A stretch of DNA of 35,768 bases from DATCJU01 sp036562635 (GTDB lineage: Bacteria; Actinomycetota; Actinomycetes; Mycobacteriales; Pseudonocardiaceae), in contig DATCJU010000145.1 in NCBI GenBank assembly GCA_036562635.1, positions 1-35,768 of the forward strand. Direction: 5' to 3'. Positions within the stretch are counted from its first letter, which is position 1; each line of letters starts with the position of its first letter. Below the pieces are notes generated by a model, which saw only the letters and a program-made list of their open reading frames with translations, was not told the origin of the DNA and ran no database searches. A program made the position numbers and the translations under genes. Below, in pieces: positions 1 to 7,822 of this stretch.

Positions 1-22
1 CCGTTCCGCGCTGGCACGAAGA

Positions 23-51
23 AATGTACGCACCCACCACCGCAAGGTCAA
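23..51 (-). promoter_or_regulatory. Sigma-70 type promoter reading out of the window to the left
   Basis: On the minus strand TTGACC (51-46) is followed after exactly 17 bases by TACATT (28-23), close to the housekeeping TTGACA/TATAAT consensus. It would drive a leftward gene that begins before position 1. Seen directly as sequence; function is inferred. Confidence 0.45.
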
Positions 52-155
52 ATCCGCAGCTCACCGCCCGGACCCAACCCACACCACCCAGCAAAACCGC
101 TGGTCACCCGCGGTGGCCGGTCACCCCCACCGTACCCCCGATACCCCAACATCAA

Positions 156-177
156 AAACGTGATCCGGAACACGTTT
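156..177. promoter_or_regulatory. 22-bp near-perfect palindrome, candidate operator
   Basis: Arms AAACGTG (156-162) and CACGTTT (171-177) are exact inverted repeats. The centre contains the palindrome TCCGGA (164-169), so only the pair at 163/170 (A/A) breaks the symmetry. It lies about 105 bp upstream of the leftward promoter at 23-51 and 91 bp past the end of menC. A dimeric repressor or activator site for the gene to the left is the simplest reading. Confidence 0.45.
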
Positions 178-268
178 CACATCGGAGGTCGGCGGGCCGT
201 CGAACCGCAGGCTGCGTTCCGCACCCGCCCGCACCGCACCTCCTGCACCCGGCATTCCGGCAGCGCCC

Positions 269-1324
269 TCACCCTGACCATTTGCCGGACAACGTGCGAC
301 AGGTCAGCCCGTACCGCCCCGGATCACGTTCCAGTTCGGCACGCGCGCGTGCGAGCCGGTCACGCCACCAACGCACCCGCTCAGGATCGGCAGGGGTGGC
401 CGTGGCCAGCGCCTCCGGGTCGGGTTCCGGGGCGACCCGCGGCACCGGGAGGTACCCGCCCTCCGGACGGAACGCCGCGTGCTCGGCCACCGTGTCCCCG
501 CGCAACAGGCTCAGCGTGCCCAGGCCGCACGCGAGGTCCAGCTCGGGCAGTGCCCCGGCCAACGCGAGCGACGCGGCGAGCCCCACACTCGTCTCCAGGG
601 CCGAAGACACCACACAGGGCAGGCCGGCCGCCTCGGCGACGTGGAGGGACCGTCGGACCCCGCCCAGAGGCGTGCACTTGATCACGGCGATGTCCGCGGC
701 ACCGGCCACGGCCACCCGCAGTGGGTCCTCCGCCCGCCGGATCGACTCGTCGGCGGCGATGCGCACGTCCACCCGACGCCGTACGAGGGCGAGTTCCTCG
801 ACGGTGCGACAGGGCTGTTCCGCGTACTCCAACCCGCCGGCAGCCCGGTCGAGTGCTCGGATGTGCCGTACGGCGGTGTCGACGTCCCAGGCGGCGTTGG
901 CGTCCACCCGGATCGCGCCACCCGGTCCGAGGGCGTCGCGAACCGCCTCCACCCGGGCCATGTCCTCGTCCAGGGAATCCGGGTGGTCAGCCACCTTCAC
1001 CTTCGCGGTGCGGCAGCCGGAACCGGCCGCGATCTCGTACGCCCGGTCCGGCCCCACGGCCGGCACCGTGCAGTTGAGCGGGACGCGGTCCCGTACCGGC
1101 TCGGGCCACCCGACGACGCAGGCCTCCACCACGGTGGCGAGCCAGGAGGCGGCGGTCCTGTCGTCGTACTCGGGAAAGGGGCAGAACTCGCCCCACCCCG
1201 CCGGCCCGCGCAGAAGCATGCCCTCGCGCACCTCGATGCCTCGGAAGCGAGTACGCATCGGGATGGCGTAGACCAGCGCCCCGTCGAAGTCCACCTTGGA
1301 CAACAGGTCGGCCGTGTTCGTCAA
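269..1324 (-). CDS. menC: o-succinylbenzoate synthase
   Basis: Enolase-superfamily dehydratase that converts SHCHC to o-succinylbenzoate in menaquinone synthesis. The 351-residue product shows the expected active-site set: K108-x-K110 (acid/base lysine), metal ligands D141-A-N143, E169 and D192-E193, and the opposing K216 in AVIKCTPLGG. The start chosen is TTG at 1324 because GAGGAG lies eight bases upstream and family homology begins near VDFDGALVYAIPMRTRF; longer in-frame starts reach 1462 but add unconserved sequence. The C-terminal 50 residues (after the barrel) are Arg/Glu rich. No other men gene is in view. The gene is separated from the next by a 645-base gap. Confidence 0.9.
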   Translation of the reverse strand: MTNTADLLSKVDFDGALVYAIPMRTRFRGIEVREGMLLRGPAGWGEFCPFPEYDDRTAASWLATVVEACVVGWPEPVRDRVPLNCTVPAVGPDRAYEIAAGSGCRTAKVKVADHPDSLDEDMARVEAVRDALGPGGAIRVDANAAWDVDTAVRHIRALDRAAGGLEYAEQPCRTVEELALVRRRVDVRIAADESIRRAEDPLRVAVAGAADIAVIKCTPLGGVRRSLHVAEAAGLPCVVSSALETSVGLAASLALAGALPELDLACGLGTLSLLRGDTVAEHAAFRPEGGYLPVPRVAPEPDPEALATATPADPERVRWWRDRLARARAELERDPGRYGLTCRTLSGKWSG

Positions 1325-1969
1325 CCGGCACACTCCTCGTCTCTCCATCGACCACGGTCGGACGGGGCATCGTGCTGGTCCCGCGCTCCGGGGCACACGG
1401 AGATCGGCCGACGGGTTCGGAACGCTCGAACCACGGCTCGGCAGCGGTGACACGAACCGCACCCGCCCGCCCCGGGGGGATCGTATGCCCTCCGCGACCG
1501 AACGACCGGTTCACACACGGGTGCGCCGAGCCCTCAGACAGAGCAAAACCGCACGTAGCACCTGCAGGACCCCGGAGGGCCAGATGATCTTCCGGGTGAT
1601 TTCGTCAACCACACGTCAGGTCGGTCCTGCTGCTTTCCGTCACACGCGGACAGACACCGACCGGCACACGCCCCACCACCGGGGCAGCGCGCACCGTGAT
1701 CCGGCAGGTGTACCGCCACCGATTCCGGTCACAACCGGTTCATCTGGTTGCCCGATCACGGCAGTCACGTGCGTCGAACCGGCCCACGGTGGCTGAACAA
1801 TGCACCGCCGAAGGGCGCGGCACCACGTGACCATCGCACGACCGAACGGGCTTACGGCACCGTGCGGCAGTTCCGGCACGGCCCGCCCACGCCCGGGCTG
1901 CTTCCCGTCCGGGCGCCGTGCTCCACCCGAGGACCTTCCGATCGCGATCCGAGGACAGGGGGTCTGCCG
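1325..1969. other. Long intergenic gap between menC and the methyltransferase
   Basis: No reading frame here has a convincing start, codon bias or recognisable product on either strand. It must hold the divergent promoters of menC and the methyltransferase, but I see no good -35/-10 pair. A short inverted repeat GGTTCG...CGAACC near 1414-1432 is the only structure noted. Confidence 0.4.
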
Positions 1970-3235
1970 ATGGCATCGCTCTGCAGGTTGTGCGGTTCCC
2001 CGGCACTGCACAGCGTGGTCGACCTGGGGACGGCGCCGCCCTGCGAGCGGTTCCTCACCGTGGCCCAGCTCGACGAGCCCGAGCCCTGCTACCCCCTGCA
2101 CCCGTGGGTGTGCCAGGACTGCCGGCTCGTACAGCTGCCGGTGGTGGACCCGCCCGAGGACACACTCCACCAACACACCACCCTCGATCTCCGTTCTGCC
2201 ACCTCGCCTGCACACACGGAGCAGTTCGTGACCGAGGCGGCGGAGCGTGCGGGGTTGGGCGCGGACTCCTTCGTGATGGAGGTGGCCAGCGGTGACGGCC
2301 GTCTGCTCCGACACGTGCTGGACCGGGGTGTCCGTTGCCTGGGGCTGGAGCCGGCGGTCGAGGTGGCCACCACCGCCTGGCGGCAGGGGGTCCCCACCGT
2401 GCCGGCTCTCCTGGACCTGGACACGGCGGACGAGATACGCGCCCAACACGGACCGGCCGACCTGGTCGTGGTCAACGACGTCTACTCACGCGTCCCCGAC
2501 CTGGTCCGTTTCACCCGGGCACTGCGCCGACTGGTGGCCGACACGGGCTGGGTGTCCGTCGAGGTCCCGCACCTGCTGAGCCTGATGCACGACTGCCGGT
2601 TCGTCGCGTTCCGTCACGAACGCCTGCAGTACTTCTCGGTGGCGTCCGCCCAACGGGCACTGGCCCGTGGTGGGTTCACCGTGGTCGACGTAGAGCTGCT
2701 GCCCTCCCGTGGAGGGTGGCTGCGGCTCTGGGCCCGCCCGGTGGAGGCGGCCGGCATCCCCACACCACGGGTGGGGCAGGTGCTGGTCACCGAACGGGCC
2801 GCAGGACTGCACGAGCCGGCCGGGTACCGGTTGTTCGCGCGGCGGGTGGTGCGGAGCCGGCAGGACCTGCTGCGGTTCCTGCTCGACGCGGCGGCCGAGG
2901 GCCGGTGCGTGGTGGGGTACGGGGCGCTGGGACAGGGCAGCACGCTGCTCAACTACTGCGGGATCCGTGAGGACCTGCTGCGGTACACGGTGGATCGTGA
3001 TCCCAGCAAGCACGGGCGCTTCTTCCCGGGAACGCACGTACCGATCCACCCGGTGGAGCGGCTCCACTCCGACCATCCCGACTACGTGCTCGTGCTGTCG
3101 GGGGACCGGCGTGACGAGCTGGTCGGTCAACTCGCCTGTGTGGCGGAATGGGGTGGTCGGCTGGTGTTCCCGATACCGCACCTGGAGGTCGTCGAGCCGA
3201 CCGACACCACGGCCCGGTCGAGCGTGGCCGGGTGA
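1970..3235 (+). CDS. SAM-dependent sugar C-methyltransferase (TylCIII/NovU-like)
   Basis: 421 residues with the three-part build of dTDP-sugar C-methyltransferases: an N-terminal zinc-binding domain (C5-x2-C8 and C48-x2-C51), a class I SAM fold (VMEVASGDG at 102-110), and the C-terminal Methyltransf_14-type domain recognised by VVGYGALGQGSTLLNYCGI and VDRDPSKHGRFFPG. Family members methylate C-3 or C-5 of 4-keto-6-deoxy nucleotide sugars for antibiotic or surface glycans. ATG at 1970 is preceded by GAGGACAGGGGG; upstream in-frame starts add non-conserved sequence. No other deoxysugar gene (RmlAB, aminotransferase, epimerase) is in the window, so the substrate is unknown. It converges on a glycosyltransferase 40 bases downstream. 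Confidence 0.85.
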   Translation: MASLCRLCGSPALHSVVDLGTAPPCERFLTVAQLDEPEPCYPLHPWVCQDCRLVQLPVVDPPEDTLHQHTTLDLRSATSPAHTEQFVTEAAERAGLGADSFVMEVASGDGRLLRHVLDRGVRCLGLEPAVEVATTAWRQGVPTVPALLDLDTADEIRAQHGPADLVVVNDVYSRVPDLVRFTRALRRLVADTGWVSVEVPHLLSLMHDCRFVAFRHERLQYFSVASAQRALARGGFTVVDVELLPSRGGWLRLWARPVEAAGIPTPRVGQVLVTERAAGLHEPAGYRLFARRVVRSRQDLLRFLLDAAAEGRCVVGYGALGQGSTLLNYCGIREDLLRYTVDRDPSKHGRFFPGTHVPIHPVERLHSDHPDYVLVLSGDRRDELVGQLACVAEWGGRLVFPIPHLEVVEPTDTTARSSVAG

Positions 3236-3275
3236 GGGCCGATGCCCGACGGACCGGTGGACCGGGCGGTCCCGG

Positions 3276-4106
3276 TCAGGTGCCCAGTACCTGCTGCAAC
3301 AGCCGTTCACGCAGTACGCGGCAGACGAGCAGCGGGTTGTCCACCACGTGCCAGGGTCGCAATCCCGACGACCTCCGTGACTGTCGGTACACCCGCCCGA
3401 GACCGAGCGATCGCATCCACCGGGGCGCACGGGGTCCGCGCTGGGCGACGACGTCCAGGAAGGACCCGACGGCCACCCCGAGCTGCGCGCCGGTGTCGGG
3501 AAGGTACTGGTCCAGCCACAGCTCCTGCTGCGGGTTGCTCATTCCCGCGAGGAGCAGACCGGCACCGCTGGCTCGGATCCGCTCCGCTATCTCACCATCC
3601 TCCCCGGGCCGAAGGTCGCCGTGGTGGTAGCCGGCGATCTTCAGACCGGGGATCGCCGCGGTGAGCCGCCGCGCCGCCACCTCGGCGACGCCGGGCCGCC
3701 CACCCAACAGGAAGACCGGTGCCCGTCGGACGGCCGCTCGACGCAACAACAACGGCGTGAACCCGTTCGCGTCGAGATCGGCAGGGAAGGCGGTGCCGTG
3801 CAGCCGGCCCACGAGCGCCAGTACCGGTCCGTCGTTGAGCACCAGGTCCGCCCGGCGCAGGGCGCGCCGGTAGCGGGGGTGACGGTTGGCCAGGTTCAGC
3901 GCGTGGGCGTTGACGTGGACGACCACGGAAGGACGCCCCGACGAGGTGAGCATCCGGTCCACCTCGTCGAGTGCCGCGTTCCTCGTCAACCGCGCAATGG
4001 GAATACCGAGAACGTTCAGTGAGGGGATTCCCTGCTGCACAGGGTAGTCGTGACCACAATGTGGCCCGTTCAATCCCGGTGTCCCACCTGTGGCACGTTC
4101 TTTCAT
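3276..4106 (-). CDS. WecG/TagA/CpsF family glycosyltransferase
   Basis: GT26-type glycosyltransferase; relatives add N-acetylmannosamine(uronate) to undecaprenyl-linked GlcNAc for teichoic acid, ECA or capsule. Recognisable signatures are VHVNAHALNLA, LVLNDGP (the conserved Asp region), VFLLGGRPGVAEVAA and GMSNPQQELWLDQYLP, with a basic amphipathic C-terminus (VLRERLLQQVL) of the kind that docks these enzymes to the membrane. The start is uncertain: ATG at 4106 has only a weak GGCGG in front, and GTG at 4043 is closer to where homology starts (LNVLGIPIARL). Probably acts with an LCP ligase such as the one at 5994-7070 in wall-polymer assembly, though the two are not in one operon. Confidence 0.82.
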   Translation of the reverse strand: MKERATGGTPGLNGPHCGHDYPVQQGIPSLNVLGIPIARLTRNAALDEVDRMLTSSGRPSVVVHVNAHALNLANRHPRYRRALRRADLVLNDGPVLALVGRLHGTAFPADLDANGFTPLLLRRAAVRRAPVFLLGGRPGVAEVAARRLTAAIPGLKIAGYHHGDLRPGEDGEIAERIRASGAGLLLAGMSNPQQELWLDQYLPDTGAQLGVAVGSFLDVVAQRGPRAPRWMRSLGLGRVYRQSRRSSGLRPWHVVDNPLLVCRVLRERLLQQVLGT

Positions 4107-4359
4107 CCGCCTGTGTGGGCATTGGGGCCGGTGAGGGTGGGACGGTCGGGCACGCGGCTCACCCACCTGCGCCCCACTGCCGACCAGAGGTTCGCTCCCG
4201 CCAGACGACGCCGGCGCCGGACGCCCACCGGGGCGGGGCTACAGGTCACCCGAAAGGGTACCCCAGGTACCAGTTCGCCTGTTCGGGCGGTTTGCGCCGT
4301 GTAGATGAACTCATTGGGCTAGTCTGCGCTGGTCACTGTACGACAGGTGGGGGACATTC

Positions 4360-4557
4360 ATGAGCGCGATCACCGAGACGCCGATCTACGACGAACTCCG
4401 CCGAACGCTGCTCGACCCGGAGAACGAGGAGGAGCCGGCGCACGGGTCCGGCGCCACGGCCGCGGAGGAAGCGACATCGGAGACGGCCACGAGCGCCTCA
4501 GGCCTGTCCGGTACCGGTGTTTCCACGGGCCGGCGGAGCCGGCGGACCCGCCACTGA
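4360..4557 (+). CDS. Small hypothetical protein, acidic head and Arg-rich tail
   Basis: 65 residues beginning MSAITETPIYDELRRTLLDPE, then a Glu/Ala/Ser/Thr-rich middle and the basic end GRRSRRTRH. ATG has a clear Shine-Dalgarno (GGTGGGGG) five bases upstream, and a hairpin follows 84 bases after the stop, so this looks like a self-contained transcript. No Cys, signal peptide or membrane segment. I do not recognise the family; the conserved-looking N-terminus could be a docking or leader-like segment, but no maturation enzyme is adjacent. Confidence 0.5.
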   Translation: MSAITETPIYDELRRTLLDPENEEEPAHGSGATAAEEATSETATSASGLSGTGVSTGRRSRRTRH

Positions 4558-4640
4558 GCTCCCCACCCACCCCGAGGCGCACCGGGCGCCCGGCAGCGGG
4601 CATCCCGCGCGGCACGGGGCAGCCGTACCCGTCTTCTCAC

Positions 4641-4678
4641 GTATGGGCCCGACCCCGTCACGGGGGCCGGGCCCGTAC
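4641..4678 (+). terminator. GC-rich hairpin after the small ORF
   Basis: The run GTATGGGCCCGACCCCG (4641-4657) pairs, with one bulge and G-T wobbles, with CGGGGGCCGGGCCCGTAC (4661-4678) around a TCA loop. No T tract follows. The rest of 4558-4918 contains no gene that I can support. Confidence 0.5.
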
Positions 4679-4918
4679 GACTGTGTCCCCGAAGGGGCCG
4701 GCCCCGAACCGGGCGCTCGGACACGCCCGGCGTTCCCGGGGGCCTCGGCCGACACCCTCGACATCGGGTGTGTCGTGCAGGCTCGTACCGAGCGGCTCGG
4801 GCGGGTCTCTCCCTCTCGGATCTCCCCGGCGCACAACACCCCGGCGTGGCCGGTGACGACGGTCCCCGGGCTCGTCGGCGTCGAACCGCCAGCCCGGTCC
4901 AGGGCGGTGCCGTCACCT

Positions 4919-4945
4919 GGTTTGGGTACCTGGGGCAACGGGTAT
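4919..4945 (+). promoter_or_regulatory. SigB/SigF-type stress promoter for the DUF2231 gene
   Basis: GGTTT (4919-4923), a 16-base spacer, then GGGTAT (4940-4945). This fits the actinobacterial general-stress consensus GNNTN14-16GGGTAC/T and the mycobacterial GTTT/GGGTAT form exactly. The predicted start of transcription is about 41 bases upstream of the ATG at 4993. Confidence 0.65.
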
Positions 4946-4992
4946 CGCGAAGCCGCCACACCACAGGGGTTCACTTGTCCTTGGGAGAACCG

Positions 4993-5511
4993 ATGCACAG
5001 CCGAGTTCGGGTCGCCGGACACGCGGTGCATCCGGCGCTGGTCACCTTCCCCCTCGGGTTGCTCAGCACCGGGGTCGTGTTCGACGTGCTCTTCTTCATC
5101 ACCGGGCGGTCGAGCTTCGCCGTGACGGCCGCGCACATCATCGCCGCGGGCGTGCTCGGCGGTCTGGTCGCGGGACTGTTCGGCTTCGCCGACTGGACGG
5201 CGATACCACGCAACACCCGCGCCAAACGGATCGGCCAGTGGCACGCGCTGACCAACCTGGCCACCCTGCTGCTCTTCGTGCTGAGCTGGCTGCCTCGGGT
5301 CGGCAACCCGTCCTGGGAGCCGCCCGTCTGGGCGTTCGTCCTGAGCCTGCTCGGCCTGGCGACACTCGCGTTCGGCGGTTGGTTCGGTGGTGAGCTGGTC
5401 GAGCGCCTGGGAGTCGGCGTGGAGGAAGACGCCGAGGTGAACGCGCCCAGCTCCCTGCGCTGGGCAAGCACCCGGGCCCGGAGCGCCTCGCCGCACCCGC
5501 CCCACGCCTGA
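4993..5511 (+). CDS. DUF2231 domain integral membrane protein
   Basis: 172 residues with four hydrophobic segments at roughly 12-32, 41-60, 80-96 and 113-134, and the family landmarks GHAVHPALVTFPLGLL near the N-terminus, FGFADWTAIP between helices 2 and 3, and GGWFGGELVERLGVGV after helix 4. DUF2231 proteins are inner-membrane proteins of unknown biochemical function, sometimes fused to haem or redox domains; the two conserved His here (H8, H11) could bind a cofactor. ATG at 4993 follows GGGAGA. It is the best example in the window of a gene directly behind a stress-sigma promoter, and is followed by two hairpins. Confidence 0.85.
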   Translation: MHSRVRVAGHAVHPALVTFPLGLLSTGVVFDVLFFITGRSSFAVTAAHIIAAGVLGGLVAGLFGFADWTAIPRNTRAKRIGQWHALTNLATLLLFVLSWLPRVGNPSWEPPVWAFVLSLLGLATLAFGGWFGGELVERLGVGVEEDAEVNAPSSLRWASTRARSASPHPPHA

Positions 5512-5525
5512 TCACCGCCCGCACT

Positions 5526-5568
5526 CCGGTGCGGAACACGCCCTGGGCGTGCCGGCCGTCCGCACCGG
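5526..5568 (+). terminator. Hairpin terminator of the DUF2231 gene
   Basis: CCGGTGCGGA (5526-5535) and TCCGCACCGG (5559-5568) form a perfect 10-bp stem, with an inner CACGCCC/GGGCGTG hairpin in the loop, starting 15 bases after the stop codon. No T run, as is common in actinobacteria. Confidence 0.6.
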
Positions 5569-5611
5569 CGCACCGTTCGGTTTCGGCGGGTGCGCCGGGT
5601 CACGTCGGCCT

Positions 5612-5644
5612 GTGCGACGGGCGCCTCCTCGGTGCCCGTCGCAC
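5612..5644 (+). terminator. Second perfect 11-bp hairpin downstream of DUF2231
   Basis: GTGCGACGGGC (5612-5622) and GCCCGTCGCAC (5634-5644) pair perfectly around an 11-base loop. It may back up the hairpin at 5526-5568 or insulate the small ORF at 5800. Confidence 0.45.
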
Positions 5645-5799
5645 GAGCCCGGGTTCGGCGGTGGCCCTGCGGGCCGGAGCCTTCCGCTGCTCCCGCGGGC
5701 CTGAGCCGTACGGGTGAGATCCGCAGAAGAGCTGCAACACCGTGCCGCCTCCGCCCTACTTCACCAATGGGAGCCACATCACAGAGCGGAGGGGTACTC

Positions 5800-5970
5800 G
5801 TGTTCATCGCTTTCCGGCGGTTACAGCCGATGACGGCGGAGGAGATCGCGGAGTGGGAGCGGCGCATGGCACCGCTCCGCTCCCGAAGCCTCCGGGACGA
5901 GCTGCGGACCGCCCTGCGTCGGATTCCGGCGCGGATGGCCTGGCTGCTGGGCACAGGCCAGCTGCGGTAG
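5800..5970 (+). CDS. Small hypothetical protein, basic and helical
   Basis: 56 residues starting GTG with an excellent GGAGGGG five bases upstream. The sequence has a hydrophobic start (FIAFRRLQPM) followed by a charged helix-prone middle (TAEEIAEWERRMAPLRSR) and an Arg-rich end. No family recognised. It ends 23 bases before the convergent LCP gene. Support is the ribosome-binding site and codon use only. Confidence 0.45.
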   Translation: MFIAFRRLQPMTAEEIAEWERRMAPLRSRSLRDELRTALRRIPARMAWLLGTGQLR

Positions 5971-5993
5971 GGGGACCCGGGACGCGGATGGGC

Positions 5994-7070
5994 TCACCGG
6001 GGGCCGCTGAGCACGTCCTCGGGAACCGGCTGGTCGTCGGCCAGGGCCTGGAACAGGCGGGACGCCTTGTCCCGGTCCCACCACACCACCGAGCCGGCCC
6101 CGGGTGCCGTGCCGGTGCGGCTGATGGGCACCGTGGTGGTGACCAGGTCACCGCCGCTCATGGCCAGGCCGATGCCCGCCAGGTGGTGCAGGTGCTCGTC
6201 CTCGCCGACGGTGAGCGCATCGGGTATCGAGGTCAGCAGCGGAATGCTGCGGAACGGGTTGATCAGGGTGCCCGGGCTGGCGGCCTTGTCGACCAGGGCG
6301 GACAGGAACTGGCGCTGCCGCTCCACCCGGTCCAGGTCGGCTCGGGCGCTGGCCCGGGTACGCACGTACCCCAGGGCCTGGGCACCGTCCAGTTCCTGGC
6401 AGCCCGCCTCCAGGTCCAGACCGGCCTTGGGGTCCTTCATCGGTTCCTCGATGCACATCTCCACGCCGCCCACGGCGTCGACGATGTCGCGGAACCCACC
6501 GAACCCGACCTCCGCGTACCGGTCGATACGCAGGCCCGTGATGGTCTCCACGGTCTGGACCAGCAGCTTCGGTCCGCCGAGCGCGAAGGCCGCGTTGAGC
6601 TTCCTGCGGCCGTGACCGGGGATCGGCACGTAGGAGTCCCGCGGCAGGCTGATCAGGGTCGCGGGGTGGCTGCCGTCCGGGATGTGCAGCACCATGATCG
6701 TGTCGGTGCGTCGCCCGGCGGCGCCGCCGGTGGCCAGCTCCTCCCGGTCCTCCTCGGAGAGTCCTTCACGGCTGTCCGAGCCGACCAGCAACCAGGTGGT
6801 GCCGGGGGTGTCGGCGGGTCGGCCCTCGTAGTCGTCCAGCGCGGGTACCCGGGTGAGCGAGGAGTCCAGGTACAGCCACAGTGCGCCGAAGGCGAGCACC
6901 AGCACCAGCAGCACCACACCGATGACGCGTCCGGGACGCCTGCGCCGACGTCGTTTCGGGGCACCTCCGCGCACAGGCGGCCTGGGCCCCTGGGCGCCCG
7001 GCAGCACGGCGGTGTGTTCCACGGAGCGTCCCGCCGCGCCCCGTGCTCGACCATCAGGCCAGTGATTCAT
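5994..7070 (-). CDS. LytR-CpsA-Psr (LCP) family wall-polymer ligase
   Basis: 358 residues: cytoplasmic Pro/Arg-rich N-terminus ending in a six-Arg run, one membrane anchor at about 49-67, then the extracellular LCP domain with RRTDTIMVLHI, the ISLPRDSYVPIPG strand with its phosphate-binding Arg, KLNAAFALGG, and DAVGGVEMCIEEPM...GYVRTR. LCP enzymes move undecaprenyl-phosphate-linked glycans (teichoic acids, arabinogalactan, capsule) onto peptidoglycan. Two Cys (in VEMC and EAGC) flank a loop and may form the disulphide known in actinobacterial members. The ATG at 7070 has only a weak GGGTACGAAC upstream. No LytR_C domain follows the catalytic domain. Confidence 0.88.
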   Translation of the reverse strand: MNHWPDGRARGAAGRSVEHTAVLPGAQGPRPPVRGGAPKRRRRRRPGRVIGVVLLVLVLAFGALWLYLDSSLTRVPALDDYEGRPADTPGTTWLLVGSDSREGLSEEDREELATGGAAGRRTDTIMVLHIPDGSHPATLISLPRDSYVPIPGHGRRKLNAAFALGGPKLLVQTVETITGLRIDRYAEVGFGGFRDIVDAVGGVEMCIEEPMKDPKAGLDLEAGCQELDGAQALGYVRTRASARADLDRVERQRQFLSALVDKAASPGTLINPFRSIPLLTSIPDALTVGEDEHLHHLAGIGLAMSGGDLVTTTVPISRTGTAPGAGSVVWWDRDKASRLFQALADDQPVPEDVLSGPR

Positions 7071-7240
7071 GTTCGTACCCGGTGCTCGACTTGGTGATCG
7101 GGGACAGTGCGCCGAGTGCACGGAGGCACTCGGGCCCACCATACGCACTCCCGGATCGGGAACGGTGGCCCCGTTCAGAGGAGGGTGAGGATTCGACCGT
7201 TCGGCACCGTCCGTACGACCGTTCGGTGTCGGCCCACCGG

Positions 7241-7606
7241 TCAGGCGGCGTCGGGGCGGCCTTCCAGGACCGCGGCCAGCGCGTCACGGTCCTGCTGCTC
7301 CCGCCCGGTGAACACCACCGAACGCTCCCCCTCGTACCAGGTGACCGAGCGCGCGGCGGTGCGTCCGAGGTAGCCGGTGATCGCCTCGACCAGTGCGGTC
7401 ACGGTGGCGGTGGTGAACGTCCCACGGACGACGAGCTCGGCCAGGTAGGTCTCGACGCCGGGTTCGTCGGGGTCGGGATTGTCGTCGTCCACCAGGACGA
7501 CGTCCACCTCCGGCAACTCCCGCAGGTCCTCGTACAGCGTGGAGGTGAGCTGCCGCAGGCGCGCAGGCTGCACTTCGGCATCGACCGCCAGAACGACCCT
7601 GGTCAT
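7241..7606 (-). CDS. EACC1-like effector-associated protein
   Basis: 121 residues laid out as in effector-associated constant component 1: an opening strand (RVVLAVDAEV), a helix with LRQLTSTLYEDLRELPEVDV, an acidic linker, a hydrophobic segment (TATVTALVEAITGYLGR), and a closing strand-helix (SVVFTGREQQDRDALAAVL). EACC1 proteins normally sit next to a variable effector (caspase-like or trypsin-like protease and others) in actinobacterial conflict systems; here the neighbours are an LCP gene (same strand, 170 bases on) and idi (divergent), and no effector is present. GGGAG lies seven bases before the ATG at 7606. Family call is from pattern recognition of a divergent fold, so moderate. Confidence 0.5.
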   Translation of the reverse strand: MTRVVLAVDAEVQPARLRQLTSTLYEDLRELPEVDVVLVDDDNPDPDEPGVETYLAELVVRGTFTTATVTALVEAITGYLGRTAARSVTWYEGERSVVFTGREQQDRDALAAVLEGRPDAA

Positions 7607-7677
7607 CCATCGCTCCCGAGGTCCGGCTCGTCGTACTGTCCAGCCTCTGGGCTCAGGCCCTGGCCGCCGACGAGGCG

Positions 7678-7683
7678 ACTATA
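7678..7683 (-). promoter_or_regulatory. Candidate -10 box for the EACC1-like gene
   Basis: On the minus strand TTGGTTATAGTC carries TATAGT, a good -10 hexamer, within the most A+T-rich patch of the divergent 7607-7822 gap. No good -35 is visible 16-18 bases upstream. Confidence 0.3.
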
Positions 7684-7822
7684 ACCAATCGGATCACGAA
7701 GAGACATGAAGAAGATTCGGCCCTCCGGGAGAGGGAGCGTATGGTGCGCTCGCACGATCACAAGTGAACACAATGGACGGACCGGGCACCGGAGCGAGGG
7801 CCGGTGCGGAACGGAGAACGAC

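Noticed and set aside
4237..4261. GGCT-N15-GGGTAC as a stress-type promoter of the 65-codon ORF
   Set aside because: The -35 matches only the two fixed bases of GNNT and the GGGTACC is part of a local GGTACC repeat; not better than chance in this composition.
7054..7110. GGGTAC at 7075-7080 (minus strand) as a stress promoter of the LCP gene
   Set aside because: No G-N-N-T element at 14-16 bases upstream, and it lies four bases before the ATG where it would also have to serve as ribosome-binding site.
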